Translations under genes and position numbers: made by a program
The notes under the pieces: model-generated
What the model was told of the DNA's origin: nothing
The model's input: the letters and a program-made list of their open reading frames with translations, nothing else
Database searches by the model: none
Assembly (NCBI GenBank): GCA_902492895.1
Contig: CABUNG010000045.1
Span: forward strand, 1 to 14,412
DNA: 14,412 nt
Direction: 5' to 3'
From: an uncultured Oscillospiraceae bacterium
GTDB lineage: Bacteria > Bacillota > Clostridia > Oscillospirales > Acutalibacteraceae
Part shown: piece after piece, positions 14,084 to 14,412 of the stretch
Layout: the number at the start of each line of letters is the position of its first letter
Position numbering within the stretch: position 1 is the stretch's first letter

Positions 14084-14277
14084 CAATGCCGTTACTGGAC
14101 TTGGCCGCCGCAGATTCGGCTTGGGTCGCATCCGACCGCGTGGACGAATAGGGGTCCGGTCAATAAAGACAATAGCACCGTGAATCCTCTTGGCCCAGGA
14201 CTTTCTTTACTTATGTCGCGTCCATATCCGGCCAAGCCTCCCGGTTACGGCATATTCGGCGGTGTGCTGCCACACCC
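14084..14277 (-). ncRNA. Putative structured leader upstream of yqfC
   Basis: There is no gene between 14054 and 14410. Two distant arms pair: 14086-14106 with 14230-14253. They give ATGCCGT/ACGGCAT-type pairing of 7 bp, 5 bp with a wobble after a mismatch, and CTTGGCC/GGCCAAG of 7 bp after a small internal loop. Inside are TGGACG/CGTCCA (14141-14146 with 14219-14224), GGTCG-CATC-CGACC (14124-14137) and GCCG/CGGC (14107-14120). GGTGTG-CTGC-CACACC (14261-14276) lies next to the predicted start. On the minus strand it would be the 5' leader of yqfC. I recognise no riboswitch class, and no terminator separates it from yqfC. A MITE-like element with inverted ends is the alternative. Confidence 0.4.
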
Positions 14278-14283
14278 CTGGGT

Positions 14284-14313
14284 TTTATACGCCGGCCCAG
14301 TCCATTCTGTAAA
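14284..14313 (-). promoter_or_regulatory. Sigma-A-like promoter upstream of yqfC
   Basis: On the minus strand TTTACA (14308-14313), 18 bases, TATAAA (14284-14289), each matching five of six positions. Predicted start is about 14277, leaving a leader of roughly 220 nt before yqfC. A sigma-A form is unexpected for a sporulation operon, so it may serve the structured RNA itself or vegetative read-through. Confidence 0.6.
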
Positions 14314-14394
14314 GGATCTGCCGGGAGCGGTCGGCTCTCCTCTATTTTTATGCGGAGAAAACCGGAATAATGCGGCGGGACAAACATATGTATG

Positions 14395-14412
14395 AAAGGA
14401 GAAGGGTGCGAT
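14395..14412 (+). promoter_or_regulatory. Ribosome site of a plus-strand gene starting at the right edge
   Basis: AAAGGAG (14395-14401) is followed by GTG at 14406 and by AT at 14411-14412, the last bases of the window. An ATG at 14411 would have 9 nt spacing. A gene divergent from yqfC probably starts here; its identity cannot be seen. Confidence 0.45.

Noticed and set aside
14372..14394. Sigma-E-like promoter (GAATAAT and CATATGTA) for the plus-strand gene at the right edge
   Set aside because: Match to the -10 consensus is incomplete and the gene itself is not visible, so it cannot be supported.

Overview
The window is a 14.4 kb piece of a moderately GC-rich chromosome from an endospore-forming Firmicute, most likely class Clostridia. 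The evidence is the block yqfC-yqfD-phoH-ybeY-dgkA-era-yqzL-recO, in the gene order known from Bacillus subtilis, together with a YqfC/YqfD sporulation pair, AGGAG-type ribosome sites and Gram-positive-style MutS2 and DgkA. I cannot place the species.

Left part, plus strand (1-3606): an upstream terminator, then leuS (leucyl-tRNA synthetase) with its own terminator, then a DUF218/YdcF-family membrane protein. Between that gene and the convergent mutS2 lies a roughly 330-base gene-free stretch. It holds an imperfect inverted repeat, a good plus-strand promoter and a sequence that folds into nested long-range stems ending in a large hairpin. I read it as a probable stand-alone small RNA of unidentified class.

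Middle and right part, minus strand (3936-14053, transcribed right to left): yqfC-yqfD, closed by a 17-bp terminator; a 207-codon gene with its own consensus promoter and terminator; then phoH, from a strong promoter, with ybeY, dgkA, a possible 34-aa ORF, a six-helix membrane protein, era, yqzL, recO and mutS2. These genes link ribosome maturation (YbeY, Era), undecaprenol/diacylglycerol phosphorylation (DgkA), DNA repair (RecO, MutS2) and sporulation (YqfC/YqfD). Compared with B. subtilis, pgpH is missing between phoH and ybeY, which overlap here, and cdd is missing between dgkA and era, where an unrecognised membrane protein sits.

The most unusual item is the gene at 11737-12360. Its first 50 residues look like an RRXRR/PLMP-type domain, known from the N-termini of IscB and some HNH nucleases, but no nuclease follows. 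Its start region is also odd: a GTG inside a small hairpin, an out-of-frame ATG with a good Shine-Dalgarno, and a near-perfect internal Shine-Dalgarno/ATG just after the domain. Upstream of yqfC a leader of about 220 nt contains long-range complementary arms and may be a structured RNA. The last bases look like the ribosome site of a plus-strand gene that starts at the right edge.
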